Source: Nitrospirota bacterium
Lineage (GTDB): Bacteria > Nitrospirota > Nitrospiria > Nitrospirales > Nitrospiraceae
Reading direction: 5' to 3'
DNA length: 64,000 nt
NCBI GenBank assembly: GCA_040755395.1
Contig: JBFMAX010000003.1
Coordinates: 248,001 to 312,000 of the forward strand
Below are positions 36,195-45,266 of this stretch, piece after piece; within the stretch, counting starts at the first letter, position 1; each line of letters starts with the position of its first letter. Both the position numbers and the translations under genes were made by a program. The notes beneath the pieces were generated by a model that did no database searches, was not told where the DNA came from, and worked only from the letters and a program-made list of their open reading frames with translations.

Positions 36195-36214
36195 TGACCA
36201 GAGTGTAGGGAACA

Positions 36215-36236
36215 GGACCCCCTGTTAGAGGGGTCC
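36215..36236 (-). terminator. Intergenic hairpin after the anti-sigma-like gene
   Basis: GGACCCC pairs with GGGGTCC around an 8-nt loop. No T-tract follows, so it may be an attenuator or processing site between the sigma/anti-sigma pair and the downstream genes. Confidence 0.5.
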
Positions 36237-36256
36237 CTGCCGACTTGCAGTCTGTT

Positions 36257-37552
36257 TTAGTGAGAGGCCAGGGGAATATCTACAACCAGCCTGGCGTTTG
36301 CGGCAGGGTCCGGATTCACGACATAGACCGCTCGTTCGTCGGGAGAGCCGAGTCGGCTCGGGTCAACGTGTTCGATGACGAGAGACTTTGCTCCTGGTTT
36401 GCTCCGCTCGACCACGGATGCCAAATCCGTGATGTCCATTTCCGGCTCGCGCGAGAACAGAATGAACAGGCGACCCCGAGGCGCGACGCCTTCGCGCATC
36501 GGCCCGACCGGAAGCGGGATCACATAGCGCGTGCCGGCGGTCACTTCCGGCCCCTCCGGCTGTTGCTCTTTGTTCGGAGGCGGTGGCGGCGGAGGGAAGA
36601 ACAAGCTCGCTGTTCCTGGTCTCTCCTCGTACCAGACAAAGAGATAGCCGTGGTCGTTGGTTTCGATCGTGAGGCGCGGGTGATCGCGTTTGGTGAAGGC
36701 GGCCAAGGAGTCCACTTCCACATCGCGGCCGTCCCGGCCTCGAAGGAGGAAGCTATAGCGGAACCCAAGCGGTTTGGCGCCGATGTCCCGTTCCTCTAGG
36801 TAGGCACTCTCACCGGTTGGGGCGCGTGGCGTTTCCGCCATCGTCCGCCGGCCTTCTCCGTAGAACAACGCGCGTGCGCTCACCGGCGCCGCGCCGATGG
36901 CGCCCAAGGCCCGCATGGTCGGCGCGGACGCTGCCGGTCCGGCCTGTTGCGGGGCCGATGGCGGAGCCGCTGGTGATGGAAGGTCGGCCTTGGGCGGCAG
37001 GCGACCGGCTTGGGGCGCCGGCTCTTCCTGCTCCGGCGCCGCCTTCTGTTCCGCCCGAGGCGCGATGGCGCGGGCCGGGGCCTCAGGGGCAGCGGGCTCG
37101 GACTTCGGGACAAGCGTGCGCGGTTCGTGTCGCGCTTGCGGTTCTGTCGATGCCGGAGCCGGGGCTTGCGTGGGCGGCTTCGCATCCTCGGCGGCCATGG
37201 GTGGGACGGACGTGCGCAGGGTCTCTTCGTAGAGCCGGGTGCCGACGACAATCGCCACGACGGCGGCCGCCAGTCCTCCGGCCAAAGCCGCATTCACCGG
37301 CCGGCGGAACCATTCTGTGAAACGAGCAGCCCACGATGTGGTAGTCGTAGCCGGCGGTCGCTCCAACGCCGCGAGGATGCGCCGCCGGCTGACCGGGTCG
37401 TTGAGCAGTTCCTTCAACGCCTGTTCATCGGCGAGCGCGTCGAAGAGCGCCTGATCGCGCAAGGCCGCTTCAAACAGCGCGCGGCGCTCCTCGGCCGTCA
37501 ACGTGTCCGTCGCGAATGCCCCCAAAAGTTTTTCTAGATCGCGTTCAGCCAT
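36257..37552 (-). CDS. Anti-sigma-factor-like membrane protein with DUF4384-like C-terminus
   Basis: About 431 residues from the ATG at 37552 (MAERDLEKLLGAFATDTLT). The N-terminal 60 residues are helical and resemble anti-sigma domains without the zinc HxxxCxxC motif. One membrane span lies near residues 92-108 (NAALAGGLAAAVVAIVVG), then a long Pro/Ala-rich periplasmic linker. The C-terminal 150 residues are beta-rich (YSFLLRGRDGRDVEVDS, PRLTIETNDHGYLFVW) and look like DUF4384. It follows the ECF sigma gene by 92 bp and probably sequesters it at the membrane. Confidence 0.8.
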   Translation of the reverse strand: MAERDLEKLLGAFATDTLTAEERRALFEAALRDQALFDALADEQALKELLNDPVSRRRILAALERPPATTTTSWAARFTEWFRRPVNAALAGGLAAAVVAIVVGTRLYEETLRTSVPPMAAEDAKPPTQAPAPASTEPQARHEPRTLVPKSEPAAPEAPARAIAPRAEQKAAPEQEEPAPQAGRLPPKADLPSPAAPPSAPQQAGPAASAPTMRALGAIGAAPVSARALFYGEGRRTMAETPRAPTGESAYLEERDIGAKPLGFRYSFLLRGRDGRDVEVDSLAAFTKRDHPRLTIETNDHGYLFVWYEERPGTASLFFPPPPPPPNKEQQPEGPEVTAGTRYVIPLPVGPMREGVAPRGRLFILFSREPEMDITDLASVVERSKPGAKSLVIEHVDPSRLGSPDERAVYVVNPDPAANARLVVDIPLASH

Positions 37553-37644
37553 CTTCAGAAAGCGTGAATCGTTAAAGGTGAAACGGCAATCGTAAAGCGC
37601 TCGCAATTCCTCATTCCTAATTCCTCATTCATAATTTCATTCTC
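37553..37644. repeat. Short-word repeats between sigma and anti-sigma genes
   Basis: GTGAATCGTTAAAGGTGAAACGG-like words followed by CTCATTCCTAATTCCTCATTC words fill the space upstream of the anti-sigma ATG. Both word families recur elsewhere in the window. Confidence 0.6.
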
Positions 37645-38142
37645 TCACTCCCATCCCCCTCCCATCAGACGTAAGAGCTGCTTCCGGCACCGAGAGTCCC
37701 AGGTGTAGATCGTATTGATGGAATGTTGACCCATGAGCTGCTGAATTTCCGGAAAGGTTTTTCCTTCCAGTTTCAGCCGGAAGAGTTCCCGGCAGTGGGG
37801 ACCGAGCCGGTCGAGGGCCGCGATCAGCCGTTCGACCGTCTGCTTGCGTTCCAATTCCGTTCCCGGGTTGTCACGCCCATCGGCAATGTGGAGGTCGTCG
37901 ATGGATGCCGCATCATACTCGCCGCGCCGTTCCATCTTCCGGTGCAGGTCCAGCATCTTGAACCGCAAGACTTGAAAGGACAGCGGGACCAGTTCGGTCA
38001 ACTCCGTGACGTGACCGTATTTTTCGTGCAGCACGAGCATGACGTCCTGAACCAGGTCCTCAGCCGCTTCCCTCGATAGACGGGATGTGGCGAACGCCAG
38101 GATCCTTTCGCGCAGTCTGGAAAGAATCTCATCCCGGTCCAT
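37645..38142 (-). CDS. ECF-type RNA polymerase sigma factor
   Basis: A 165-residue protein with a region 2 (RLSREAAEDLVQDVMLVLHEKYG, then LSFQVLRFKMLDLHRK) and region 4 (LGPHCRELFRLKLEGKTFPEIQQLMGQHSINTIYTWDSRCRKQL). Length and layout fit ECF sigma factors. The promoter region has TACAAT at 38190-38185 and the palindrome GAGTTGATCAACTC at 38213-38226. It is the first gene of the sigma/anti-sigma/mini-ORF/VIT-VWA cluster and likely transcribes part of it. Confidence 0.9.
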   Translation of the reverse strand: MDRDEILSRLRERILAFATSRLSREAAEDLVQDVMLVLHEKYGHVTELTELVPLSFQVLRFKMLDLHRKMERRGEYDAASIDDLHIADGRDNPGTELERKQTVERLIAALDRLGPHCRELFRLKLEGKTFPEIQQLMGQHSINTIYTWDSRCRKQLLRLMGGGWE

Positions 38143-38212
38143 CGCGCCTCTGGCAGTTCTTCGTGCGCTGGTGAGTACGATCCGATTGTATCAGGCGAGC
38201 GCCGCTTCGTTT

Positions 38213-38226
38213 GAGTTGATCAACTC
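38213..38226. promoter_or_regulatory. Palindrome upstream of the ECF sigma gene
   Basis: GAGTTGATCAACTC is a perfect 14-bp palindrome about 20 bp upstream of the -10-like TACAAT. It overlaps the stop codon of the amidohydrolase gene. It may be an operator. Confidence 0.4.
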
Positions 38227-39191
38227 GGGTGCTTTGGCAAAAAGCGATCGAATGACCCAAACGCGAGCCCGAGCCGCCGGCAGATCAGGTACTGCCGGTC
38301 GAACCGATTCTTCGTGCGGACGATCATGGCGAGTGCGCGCAGGCCAAGGCGCCCCCAGGCCGCGATGTGAAATACGGAGAGGGGATAGTCGGTGCCGAAC
38401 AGAAGCCGGTCGTGCAGCTCCGGATGGCGGCGCAGGTGGAGCAGCATCTTGAAGCGGTTCGGGAGGGTCAGGGCCGAGATGTCGGCGTAGAAGTTCCGGT
38501 ACTGCCGGACGAGCGTCTGGAAGGTCGGCAGGAACTTTTCATAGAGCATGAGGCCGTAACTGCAGGCATGAGCGGCAATCACCGTCACACCTTCGTCCAG
38601 CGGCGCGCGCAGCCTCGCCGGATCGCCGACGGATTGGTCTTTCCCGATGAGGCTGAATTCATACCCGACATGGCTCAAGAGCGGCAACCGGCGTTCGGCC
38701 AACGCCCGATAGAACGCCTTGTACCGGGGATCGGCCGGGTCGAACTGCTGCGCATTCGGCAGGACCTTCACCAGGACGGCGCCCGCGTCCGCGCAGCGGT
38801 GGACCTCGTCCACCGCGTCGCGGCGATGCGGATTGATCGACACGCCGGCCAGAAACTCGTCGGGATAGGCCCTGGCCACGTTGAGGACATAGTCGTTACT
38901 GATCAGAAATTCGGTCTGCGCGCGGTCCAGGCGACCGGTCTGGTCATAGACGCCGTCCATCCCCAGTAGCACCGCTTTCCGGACGTGATATGAGGCCCGG
39001 AGTTCGGCCAGCAGGTCGTCGAGGTATTTCTGATTGGCTCGCTTCGGGTCGTTCGTGGAGAGGTCGTGCTTCCAGAGCAGAAAGCGAAACAACGGACTCT
39101 TGAGCATCTTCGGCGAGATGTAACAGCCGTTGCCCGCGTCGGGCAGGGCGGCGAGATGCACGTGGCAGTCGATCAGGGTTTTGCCGGTCAT
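38220..39191 (-). CDS. Amidohydrolase-2 family TIM-barrel protein
   Basis: About 323 residues from the ATG at 39191 (MTGKTLIDCHVHL). Metal ligands typical of the family: HxH in DCHVHL, His in LLSHVGYEF, His in VIAAHACSYG, and Asp in LLFGTDYPLS. Family members are decarboxylases or hydrolases acting on small carboxylates; the substrate is not evident. It is followed by the sigma gene on the same strand. Confidence 0.87.
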   Translation of the reverse strand: MTGKTLIDCHVHLAALPDAGNGCYISPKMLKSPLFRFLLWKHDLSTNDPKRANQKYLDDLLAELRASYHVRKAVLLGMDGVYDQTGRLDRAQTEFLISNDYVLNVARAYPDEFLAGVSINPHRRDAVDEVHRCADAGAVLVKVLPNAQQFDPADPRYKAFYRALAERRLPLLSHVGYEFSLIGKDQSVGDPARLRAPLDEGVTVIAAHACSYGLMLYEKFLPTFQTLVRQYRNFYADISALTLPNRFKMLLHLRRHPELHDRLLFGTDYPLSVFHIAAWGRLGLRALAMIVRTKNRFDRQYLICRRLGLAFGSFDRFLPKHPS

Positions 39192-39225
39192 TGGTCGATG
39201 GCCATTACTCACTCAATTGTAAAGG

Positions 39226-39310
39226 AGCCGTCATATGTCCTCGTATCTCGTCGGGCGTGGTTCGTATCTCGCGAGATACGCTTCACGTGAGACGCTTCAC
39301 GCTTCACGCG
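39226..39310. repeat. Short-word repeats (GAGATACG and GTGAAGCG families)
   Basis: CTCGTATCTCGTCG, GTATCTCGCGAGATACGC and CACGTGAGACGCTTCACGCTTCACGC stand between two leftward genes. Its reverse complement resembles 49330-49410. The right part overlaps the end of the Aas-like gene. Confidence 0.65.
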
Positions 39311-42300
39311 CCTGGAGCCGTTCCATGGCGATGCGCTTGAGCGCGCGCAGGTCCAGTTTGCCGCTGCCCAGCACGGGCAGGGCGTCCACTTTGATGAAGT
39401 GATCCCGGCGCGGGATGAACAGGTTGGAGAAGCCGGTCGCCGCGACCTTGTCCAGGATTTCCGGAATCATCGGCTCATCCAGCGTGTGCAGCACCGCCAA
39501 CTGCTCGCCCTTGCGTTCGTCCGGGATACCCGTGACAGCGAAGACTTGGCCGTCGACACCGGCCGCCTCATGCAAGGCTTCCTCCACCCGCCCGTGGGGC
39601 ACCATCTCGCCGCCGATCTTCGAGAAGCGGGAGAGCCGGTCGGTGATGGTGATGAAGCCGTCTTCGTCCACCTGGGCGATGTCGCCCGTGATATACCATC
39701 CGTCCCGCATGGCCTTCGCCGTGAGGTCCTCGCGGCCGAGATACCCGCTCATGACGTTCGCGCCGCGCACCAGCAGCATGCCGGGCGTATTGGGAGGCAG
39801 CGGTTCGAACGTGTCCGGATCCACGATGCGTACGCAGACGCCCGGGAGCGGTTGCCCGACGGTGCCCCGGCGCGACGCCGGTTGGAAAAAGCCGGAGGCT
39901 CGGAAATCCGGCAGGTTCGTCGAAATGACCGGCGCGCACTCGGTGACTCCGTAGCCCTCCACCGGCCGGATGCCGAACCGATCGTGGAACGTCTGGGCGA
40001 ATTTCTCGGGTAGCTTCTCCGCGCCGGTGATGATGACCCGCAACGTGCTCAACTGCTCGGGTGTGCACCGGCGGTAATACAGTTGAAGGAAAGTCGGCGT
40101 GGCGACGAGTAAGGTGACACGGTACCGGGCAACGAGGTCGCCGATCGCGGCGGCGTCGAGCGGAGAGGGATGGAACACGATGCCCACTCCGTGGGTGACG
40201 ACGAACCAGAAGATCAGAAAGCCGAACGAGTGGAAGAACGGAAGGATGCCCAACGCGACATCGCTTCGCTGCACGTGCAGGACCTGAGCCGCACCTTCTA
40301 CGTTGGAGTCGATGCTGAAGTGGGAGAGCATGACGCCCTTCGGCTCGCCGGTGCTGCCGCTGCTGAAGATGATCGTTGCGAGGTCGTCCATGGTGGTTCT
40401 CCTCGACTGGCCGCAGGCGAGTTCGATGATTCGAGTGGGCGCGAGGATCGCAAGAAGGAGCGCAGCGAGTCTTTGACCGCGTCCGATCGTCTTGGCGATA
40501 TCTTCCAGCCAGATGAGCGTCACGCCCTCCGGCACTTCCAGTTTGGCTTTCTCCACGAATCGGCGGCTGGTGACGACGGTGCGCAGGCCGGCCTGCCGGC
40601 AGGCGGACTCCAACCCGGCTCGGCCGACCGTGTAGTTGAGATTCGCGCTGGCTTTCCCGCAGAGCGTGGCGGCGACGTTCGCGAGCGCGCCCCCGACCGA
40701 CGGCGGGAGCAGCAGCCCGACGTGCGGTTGGTTGTCCCAATGAGGGCGCAGCGCCCGGGCCAGGGCGATGGCGCCGATCAGCGCGTTGAGGCAGGTGACA
40801 TGGGGCCGCGTGGCGTCGGCCATGGCGAAGCGGAACGGATGCCGGCGCATCGCGCGAATGAAGCGCCGGTGCAGCGGCCGGCAATCCGGCTTGCGCAGGC
40901 GCCAGGCGGCTTCACCCAGCTCTTGGACGGCCTGCCGCACCCGGTAGGCCGGAGTGTCGGGAGGCAAAGGAGGACCGAAGGACACGGTGACGGGATAGGG
41001 GATGCGCTCGGGGAGCTTGGTCAGGAAACGGCCACCGACGTAACTGAAGATGCTGCCCCAGATGCGGTCCAGATGGACCGGGATGATCGGGACCGTCCGG
41101 CCTTTCACGATCCGTTCGAATCCCCGACGGAACGGCAGCATCGCCCCGGTGCGCGTGATCTGACCCTCGGGAAACATGCAGACGAGGTCGCCGTCGTCCA
41201 GCGACCGCCCCGCCTCGCGGAGCGCGCGGAGAATCATGCGCGGCCCGCCGGAGGAGGAAATCGGAATCACCCGCATGGCCCGCATGAAGGGCTTGAGCAG
41301 CGGATGGTTGACGTATTCGGTGTCCACCACAAAGCGGATCGGCCGGTCCAGGCTGGCCATCAGGAGGAACCCGTCCACGAACGAGATGTGGTTGGGAACG
41401 AGCAGCGCTCCGCCTTCCTGAGGAACCTGCTCCCGTCCGATGACGCGCAGCCGATACACGGTGTGGGTGAGCAACACCAGGATGAGTCGGAGGAAGGCGT
41501 CGGGCAGGAGCCGCAGGGCCCAGGCGGTTCCCGCGACGGTCGCCAGCGATGCGGCGAGGAGGATGCCGCCGGGAGAAAATCCGGATCGCGACAAGGCTTC
41601 GGCGGCCAGCGAGCCGATCAGGATCCCGCCGAAGACGAAGGTGTTGCTCATCGCGATCACGGCTCCGCGCCGATCTCCCGGCGACCGCCACTGGATCAGC
41701 GCGTTGATCGGCACGATGAGCAACCCGCTCGACACGCCGAGCAGCGCCATGAAGACAAGCGTGCGCGGCATGCTCGGCGTGATCGATCCGAGCAGGCCCA
41801 GGAACAGAGCCAGGCCGCCAGCGCCCAGGGGAATCAGACCGTACTCCACCTTCGCGGCCGACAACCTTCCCGCGAGGAAAGCGCCGCCTCCGACGCCGAC
41901 GGCGAACAGCGCCAGCGGCGCGCCCGAAAAGGTATCGGAGAGGCCGAGGACAGCCTTGGCGTAGACCAGCATGTCCTGGCCGACCAGGCTGGCGACGGTC
42001 CAGAAGAAGAAGGCGCCCGCGACGGCGAGCCGCAGCACGCGATCCGCCCGGATAGCGGACCAGGCCCCCCGGAGCGTCGCGGCGAGCCCGCCTTCGGATC
42101 GCGCCGGGACGACGCGGGGAACCGCCCAGGAGGCGATGAAGCCCGCCACGGCGCACGCCGTCAAAATCAACCCGGCCTTCCAGGGCGAAGGATCGGTGAC
42201 GTCCAGCAACACGCCTCCCGCCGCCGTGCCAAGGATGATGGCCAGGAACGTGCAGAGTTCCAGGACGCCGTTGCCGGCCGACAGGCGTTCGTGCGGCAGC

Positions 42301-42722
42301 ACCTCCGGCAGAATCCCGTACTTGGCCGGGCTGAAGAGCGCGCTGTGGACTCCCATGAGCCCGAGAATGGCGAGAGGCCACACGGTTCCGGAGGGATTGA
42401 GCAGCAGTACGGCTGCACCCGCCGCCATGAGCAATACTTCGACGGCCTTCATGGCGATGATGACCGTGCGTTTGCTGACCCGGTCGGCCAACACGCCGGC
42501 GAACAGAGAGACGATCATCAGCGGGAGGGTGATCGCGACAAAGGCCAGTGTGGTCTGCGTCTGAGCGGCGGCTTCGAAAGCCGGCCCCGACGCGCCGACC
42601 TCCGCCGCAACGGCCTTGATCCCCAGCAGCGCCACGATCAGTTTCCAGGCGTTATCGTTGAACGCGCCGCAGAATTGGGCGATCAAGAGGCCGCGAAGGG
42701 GATGGCGGTGCAAATCGGGCAT
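39297..42722 (-). CDS. MFS-acyltransferase-acyl-ACP synthetase fusion (Aas/LplT-like)
   Basis: About 1141 residues from the ATG at 42722 (MPDLHRHPLRGLL). Residues 1-410 are an MFS/LplT-like lysophospholipid flippase region. A PlsC acyltransferase follows with NHISFVD at about 444-450 and FPEG at about 517-520. The C-terminal half is an AMP-binding acyl-ACP or acyl-CoA synthetase (FSSGSTGEPKG at about 786-796). The combination imports and reacylates lysophospholipids. Organisms such as Escherichia split LplT and Aas into two proteins. Confidence 0.93.
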   Translation of the reverse strand: MPDLHRHPLRGLLIAQFCGAFNDNAWKLIVALLGIKAVAAEVGASGPAFEAAAQTQTTLAFVAITLPLMIVSLFAGVLADRVSKRTVIIAMKAVEVLLMAAGAAVLLLNPSGTVWPLAILGLMGVHSALFSPAKYGILPEVLPHERLSAGNGVLELCTFLAIILGTAAGGVLLDVTDPSPWKAGLILTACAVAGFIASWAVPRVVPARSEGGLAATLRGAWSAIRADRVLRLAVAGAFFFWTVASLVGQDMLVYAKAVLGLSDTFSGAPLALFAVGVGGGAFLAGRLSAAKVEYGLIPLGAGGLALFLGLLGSITPSMPRTLVFMALLGVSSGLLIVPINALIQWRSPGDRRGAVIAMSNTFVFGGILIGSLAAEALSRSGFSPGGILLAASLATVAGTAWALRLLPDAFLRLILVLLTHTVYRLRVIGREQVPQEGGALLVPNHISFVDGFLLMASLDRPIRFVVDTEYVNHPLLKPFMRAMRVIPISSSGGPRMILRALREAGRSLDDGDLVCMFPEGQITRTGAMLPFRRGFERIVKGRTVPIIPVHLDRIWGSIFSYVGGRFLTKLPERIPYPVTVSFGPPLPPDTPAYRVRQAVQELGEAAWRLRKPDCRPLHRRFIRAMRRHPFRFAMADATRPHVTCLNALIGAIALARALRPHWDNQPHVGLLLPPSVGGALANVAATLCGKASANLNYTVGRAGLESACRQAGLRTVVTSRRFVEKAKLEVPEGVTLIWLEDIAKTIGRGQRLAALLLAILAPTRIIELACGQSRRTTMDDLATIIFSSGSTGEPKGVMLSHFSIDSNVEGAAQVLHVQRSDVALGILPFFHSFGFLIFWFVVTHGVGIVFHPSPLDAAAIGDLVARYRVTLLVATPTFLQLYYRRCTPEQLSTLRVIITGAEKLPEKFAQTFHDRFGIRPVEGYGVTECAPVISTNLPDFRASGFFQPASRRGTVGQPLPGVCVRIVDPDTFEPLPPNTPGMLLVRGANVMSGYLGREDLTAKAMRDGWYITGDIAQVDEDGFITITDRLSRFSKIGGEMVPHGRVEEALHEAAGVDGQVFAVTGIPDERKGEQLAVLHTLDEPMIPEILDKVAATGFSNLFIPRRDHFIKVDALPVLGSGKLDLRALKRIAMERLQAREA

Positions 42723-42806
42723 GTCCGTACGGTGGGGTTTTTCCAGCACGCCATTACTATGGAGGAACTTTGCGGAAAGATCAAAGGATAGGAATCGCAC
42801 AACGGT

Positions 42807-42835
42807 TTGACAAGACCGCGGAAGCTGATTACGGT
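42807..42835 (+). promoter_or_regulatory. Promoter of the FAD oxidoreductase gene
   Basis: TTGACA (42807-42812), 17-nt spacer, TACGGT (42830-42835). The -35 is perfect and the -10 is weak. Confidence 0.5.
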
Positions 42836-42895
42836 TGATTCCCAGTAGGTGTTCTTGCCCGGGACGGGTCCTGAGCGAACAGCGCTGTCGGAGGC

Positions 42896-44383
42896 ATGAT
42901 GATCAATCGCCGGGAGTTTCTCAAGGCGGCCGGAATCGCGCTGGCGCTGCCGTGGGCTTGCGCCGGGTGGAGTCGTCCGCCGTCCGGGGCGGTGCTGAAC
43001 GATCTGCATTCGGAGTTGAACCCGACCCGAGTGAACGAGGTCGTGCCGGTGCGCTCTCCGGACGATCTCCGGCGCGCGATCGAGCGGGCCGCGCGTGAGG
43101 GCAAGGCCGTCTCCGTGGCCGGGGGGCGGCATGCGATGGGGGGCCAACAGTTCGGGACCGACACCGTCCATCTGGACACGCGGCCGTTCAACCGCGTCCT
43201 GAACTTCGAGAGCCGCAGCGGCCTGATCGAAGTGGAAGCGGGCATCCAGTGGCCGGACCTCGTCGAAGCGACGTTGACATTGCAGAACGGCGCGTTGAAC
43301 CAATGGGGGATCGTTCAGAAGCAAACCGGGGCGGACCGGCTCAGCCTCGGCGGTTCGTTGGCCGCCAACGTTCACGGCCGAGGCTTGACGCTCAAGCCGT
43401 TCGTGGGCGACATCGAGTCGTTCAGGTTGATCGACGCCCAGGGACGCGTTGTGACGTGCAGCCGGAATGAGAACGGCGAACTGTTCCGGCTCGCAGTGGG
43501 GGGCTACGGCCTGTTCGGCGTCGTGTCGTCGGTCACGCTCCGGCTGGCTCCCCGGCGGAAACTCATGCGGGTGGTCGAGTTGGTCGGCATCGACGAGGTC
43601 ATGGCCAAGTTCGAGCACCGGATCGCGGACGGCTTCCTGTACGGCGACTGCCAGTTCGCCATTGATCCCGCGTCCGACGATTTCATGCGCCGCGGGATTT
43701 TTTCGTGCTACAAGCCGGTTGATCCCGCCACGCCCATCCCCGCCGGTCAACGGGAGATCGCCGAAGAACAGTGGTTGCGGCTCTTGTACCTCGCGCACGC
43801 CGACAAGACGCAGGCGTTCGGGACCTACGCTGAGGAGTATCTCGCGACCAACGGCCAGATCTACTGGTCCGATACGCATCAGATGAGCTTTTATCCCGAC
43901 GCCTACCACAAGTCGCTCGATCGGCGGTTGCGCGCGCCGGCGGCGGGATCGGAGATGATCACCGAGGTCTATGTGCCGCGTTCGGAGTTGGCCTCGTTCT
44001 TCGCGGAGGCGCGGGAAGAGTTTCGCAGGAACAAGACCGACGTGATCTACGGGACCATTCGCTTGATCGAACGCGACGACGAGACGTTCCTCGCGTGGGC
44101 GAAAGATCGCTGGGCGTGCACGGTGCTGAATCTCCACGTTGAACATACCCCGGAGGGGATCACGCGCGCGGCGGCGGCCTTTCGGCGGCTCATCGATCTG
44201 GCGAGGAAGCGGGGCGGCAGCTATTACCTCACGTATCACAAGTGGGCCGCCCGCGAACAAGTGGAGGCCTGCTACCCGCAGTTTCCCGAGTTTCTGAGAC
44301 TCAAGAAGCGGTACGACCCGCAAGAACGCTTTCAGAGCGACTGGTACCGCCACTACGCACGCCTGTTCGCGGATGTGCTGTGA
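42896..44383 (+). CDS. Tat-exported FAD-binding oxidoreductase (GlcD/FAD_binding_4 type)
   Basis: A 495-residue protein with a twin-arginine signal (MINRREFLKAAG) and a FAD_binding_4 fold: VSVAGGRHAMGGQQFG is the flavin-binding segment, and GGSLAANVHGRG and VGGYGLFGVVSSVTLRLAPRR follow. Substrates of this group include lactones, sugars and amines; which one applies here is not visible. The stop overlaps the next gene by 4 bp (GTGA), so the small membrane protein may be its membrane partner. Confidence 0.9.
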   Translation: MMINRREFLKAAGIALALPWACAGWSRPPSGAVLNDLHSELNPTRVNEVVPVRSPDDLRRAIERAAREGKAVSVAGGRHAMGGQQFGTDTVHLDTRPFNRVLNFESRSGLIEVEAGIQWPDLVEATLTLQNGALNQWGIVQKQTGADRLSLGGSLAANVHGRGLTLKPFVGDIESFRLIDAQGRVVTCSRNENGELFRLAVGGYGLFGVVSSVTLRLAPRRKLMRVVELVGIDEVMAKFEHRIADGFLYGDCQFAIDPASDDFMRRGIFSCYKPVDPATPIPAGQREIAEEQWLRLLYLAHADKTQAFGTYAEEYLATNGQIYWSDTHQMSFYPDAYHKSLDRRLRAPAAGSEMITEVYVPRSELASFFAEAREEFRRNKTDVIYGTIRLIERDDETFLAWAKDRWACTVLNLHVEHTPEGITRAAAAFRRLIDLARKRGGSYYLTYHKWAAREQVEACYPQFPEFLRLKKRYDPQERFQSDWYRHYARLFADVL

Positions 44384-44607
44384 CCGCTCCCCCTCGCAAG
44401 CTGGTCGTGCTGTTGTGGGCGCTCCTCTTCGCCTTTTGCCTCCGCGTGCTCGGGCAGGCGCTCGTGGCGTTCGCCGGCGTGACCTGGTTGCCGCCGATGG
44501 CGGTCCGCTGGTTCGGCGGCGCGATTCCTATCGTGTTCCACTGGGTGCTGGCGTGTTCCGTCATCGCGTTCGGCCATTATCATCGGACGCGACTGTCCGC
44601 ACGTTGA
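44380..44607 (+). CDS. Small two-span membrane protein
   Basis: A 75-residue protein beginning with a GTG that overlaps the oxidoreductase stop codon by GTGA. Two hydrophobic segments (LVVLLWALLFAFCLRVLGQALVAFAG and a second near 48-65) predominate. No family recognised. Coupling suggests a role with the FAD enzyme. Confidence 0.7.
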   Translation: MTAPPRKLVVLLWALLFAFCLRVLGQALVAFAGVTWLPPMAVRWFGGAIPIVFHWVLACSVIAFGHYHRTRLSAR

Positions 44608-44621
44608 TCGGTAGGTCCCAC

Positions 44622-45254
44622 ATGCTGCTCTCGGAACCATCCACCATGCTGACGGACTACGGGCTCTCGGCGCTGTGTGGTCTGTGTGCGTGGCGCTTGT
44701 GGCGGACAGCCAACGAGGCGGGCCGGACGAGCGTGCGATACTGGAGCGCCGGACTCGCCGGTCTCGGGACGGCGGCCCTCGCGGGCGGCACGTTCCACGG
44801 GTTTTCTTTAGTCTTGACCCAAGCCGTGCTTCACGGTTTGTGGAAAGTCACGGTCTATGCCGTCGGCGTTGCCGGCTTCTGCCTCTTCGTCGGCGCCCTG
44901 GTCGCTTCCGTTCCGGCGTCGCCGAGACGGCTTCTCGTCCCGATCCCCGCCGTCAAGCTCGCGGTCTATGCCGGCTGGATGGTCGGGCACGACGACTTTC
45001 GCTACGCGATCTACGACTATGCGGCGACGCTGTTGGTCATTCTGGCGCTGCAGGCCCATGCGGGATTGGTGCGCCGGGAACCTGGCGCTTCGTGGATCGC
45101 CGGAGGCGTGCTGGTCGCGTTTGCGGCGGCGGTCGTCCAGCGCAGCGGCCTGTCGCTTCATCCGCACTTCAACCACAACGATCTCTATCACGTGATTCAG
45201 ATGGCGGGGATCTATCTGTTCTATCGAGGCGCGCGGTTGCTGAAGGACCGCTGA
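44622..45254 (+). CDS. Polytopic membrane protein of unknown function
   Basis: A 210-residue protein with about seven hydrophobic segments. It starts MLLSEPSTMLTDYGL. A His-rich loop near the C-terminus (SGLSLHPHFNHNDLYHVIQMAG) and another His-bearing segment (GTFHGFSLVLTQAVLHG) could bind a metal. It follows the small membrane gene by 14 bp and ends 12 bp from the convergent next gene. Confidence 0.75.
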   Translation: MLLSEPSTMLTDYGLSALCGLCAWRLWRTANEAGRTSVRYWSAGLAGLGTAALAGGTFHGFSLVLTQAVLHGLWKVTVYAVGVAGFCLFVGALVASVPASPRRLLVPIPAVKLAVYAGWMVGHDDFRYAIYDYAATLLVILALQAHAGLVRREPGASWIAGGVLVAFAAAVVQRSGLSLHPHFNHNDLYHVIQMAGIYLFYRGARLLKDR

Positions 45255-45266
45255 AGAAACCCCTTG

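Noticed and set aside
40170-42791. 873-codon open frame on the plus strand
   Set aside because: It is the antisense shadow of the Aas-like fusion gene; the product is a Gln/Arg/His/Asp-rich string with no domain.
42683-44353. 556-codon open frame on the minus strand
   Set aside because: Antisense shadow of the FAD oxidoreductase, which has a Tat signal and flavin motifs.
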